A stretch of 64,000 nt of DNA from Emticicia agri (GTDB taxonomy: Bacteria; Bacteroidota; Bacteroidia; Cytophagales; Spirosomataceae): the NCBI RefSeq assembly GCF_004168285.1, contig NZ_SEWF01000004.1, positions 62,001-126,000 on the forward strand. The letters are read 5' to 3'. Shown here piece after piece: positions 63,573 to 64,000 of this stretch. Every line of letters starts with the position of its first letter. Positions within the stretch are counted from its first letter, which is position 1. The translations under genes were made by a program, and so were the position numbers. Under the pieces are notes generated by a model, which worked only from the letters and a program-made list of their open reading frames with translations, was not told the origin of the DNA and ran no database searches.

Positions 63573-64000
63573 TCATTTCCAGTCTTTCAATACCGGAATG
63601 GTTGGTTCTGTTTTTGCGCCTTCGGGAATTAATAAAACCGTCAGGTTATTTTTGCTGTTAGCCGGAAGCATGGCTTCAAAACCTATCAGAATAGTGCCCG
63701 GATTTGCGGCATCATAGTCATGTGTGCCTTGTGTTGACCAGGTTTTTAGTGTTACATTGGCAGGTTCTGCTACTTTTAACTGCAATTTCTTGCCGTTTTG
63801 CGTAAGTGTTGCCGTTCCATCTGCCTCAATCGTTACCTCGGCAGGTGTAAGCATTGCCCAGCGAACGGTTGTTGCGTTTTCGTTAGTAGTAACTTCGTCT
63901 TTGACAACTACGTATTGCTGGTTAATAATGGCTACGCCCCTATTCACTTCACTGACTTTGCCTTTATACACATCCGTTATATTACTGACAGCACTCAGAA
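63573..64000 (-). CDS. Partial heparinase II/III-like protein (C-terminal end)
   Basis: The frame is open to the right edge; the last 142 residues are seen. They match the C-terminal beta-domain of a heparinase-type lyase, as in VSEVNRGVAIINQQYVVVKDEV and the closing LPANSKNNLTVLLIPEG. The start is beyond the window, and the frame continues upstream of the GTG at 63971 without a stop. It would be the gene upstream of the other lyase, in the same direction. Confidence 0.75.
   Translation of the reverse strand, partial: LSAVSNITDVYKGKVSEVNRGVAIINQQYVVVKDEVTTNENATTVRWAMLTPAEVTIEADGTATLTQNGKKLQLKVAEPANVTLKTWSTQGTHDYDAANPGTILIGFEAMLPANSKNNLTVLLIPEGAKTEPTIPVLKDWK

Overview
The window is a chromosomal segment of a Bacteroidota bacterium, most likely a Cytophagales relative (inference). 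The signs are a SusC/SusD pair with ECF sigma factor and FecR, PD40/OmpA and PorT-like proteins, a BshB1 deacetylase, stand-alone LytTR regulators, AT-rich intergenic DNA, and several promoters of the Bacteroidota TAnnTTTG type. I saw no rRNA, tRNA, CRISPR array, transposase or prophage. Both ends cut through genes: obg on the left and a heparinase-like gene on the right.

Layout. 0-10 kb (mostly minus strand): partial obg, adk, a TPR protein, a PstS-like lipoprotein, and a TonB-system operon (exbB, two exbD, tonB, a small membrane protein), then an M28 peptidase. 10-15 kb: recQ faces three tandem secreted paralogs with a C1q-like look. 15-17.6 kb: VOC and YdeI-like genes follow a translationally coupled AAA ATPase and DUF4276 (TOPRIM-like) pair, the best candidate for a defence module. 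17.6-24 kb: an ABC exporter, a small secreted protein with a DAACS symporter, and a malic enzyme. 24-32 kb: DUF2752, RDD, a DUF115/GT42-like protein, bshB1, an M23-LysM peptidase, trxB, a PD40-OmpA protein and hemJ. 32-37 kb: a PorT-like barrel, an ABC-F protein, a VOC protein and a DedA protein. 37-43 kb: a subtilase with a head-repeat protein, then a symmetric regulator cluster LytTR - LuxR - LuxR - LytTR. 43-60 kb: a long minus-strand nutrient-uptake locus of sigma factor, FecR, SusC, SusD, UnbV/VCBS lipoprotein, vanadium-haloperoxidase-like protein, GMC oxidoreductase, GH-A glycosidase and sulfatase. 60-64 kb: an MFS transporter and two heparinase-II/III-like genes.

How parts work together. 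The ExbB/D-TonB operon could energise the SusC receptor. The sigma factor and FecR sit directly upstream of an STN-domain SusC, the usual arrangement for substrate-induced transcription; the enzymes downstream suggest use of an oxidised or sulfated glycan, but the substrate cannot be read from sequence.

The most unusual signal is non-coding. Several families of short inverted-repeat elements are spread through the window. Two elements (24523-24683 and 42243-42429) share 16-bp perfect terminal inverted repeats and are homologous along their length. A diverged relative lies at 29393-29555. Two of the three overlap the last base of a stop codon by one base and the third lies 14 bp from one. Other families occur at 32069-32207, 61325-61497, and at 941-1130, 26936-26981 and 63460-63572.
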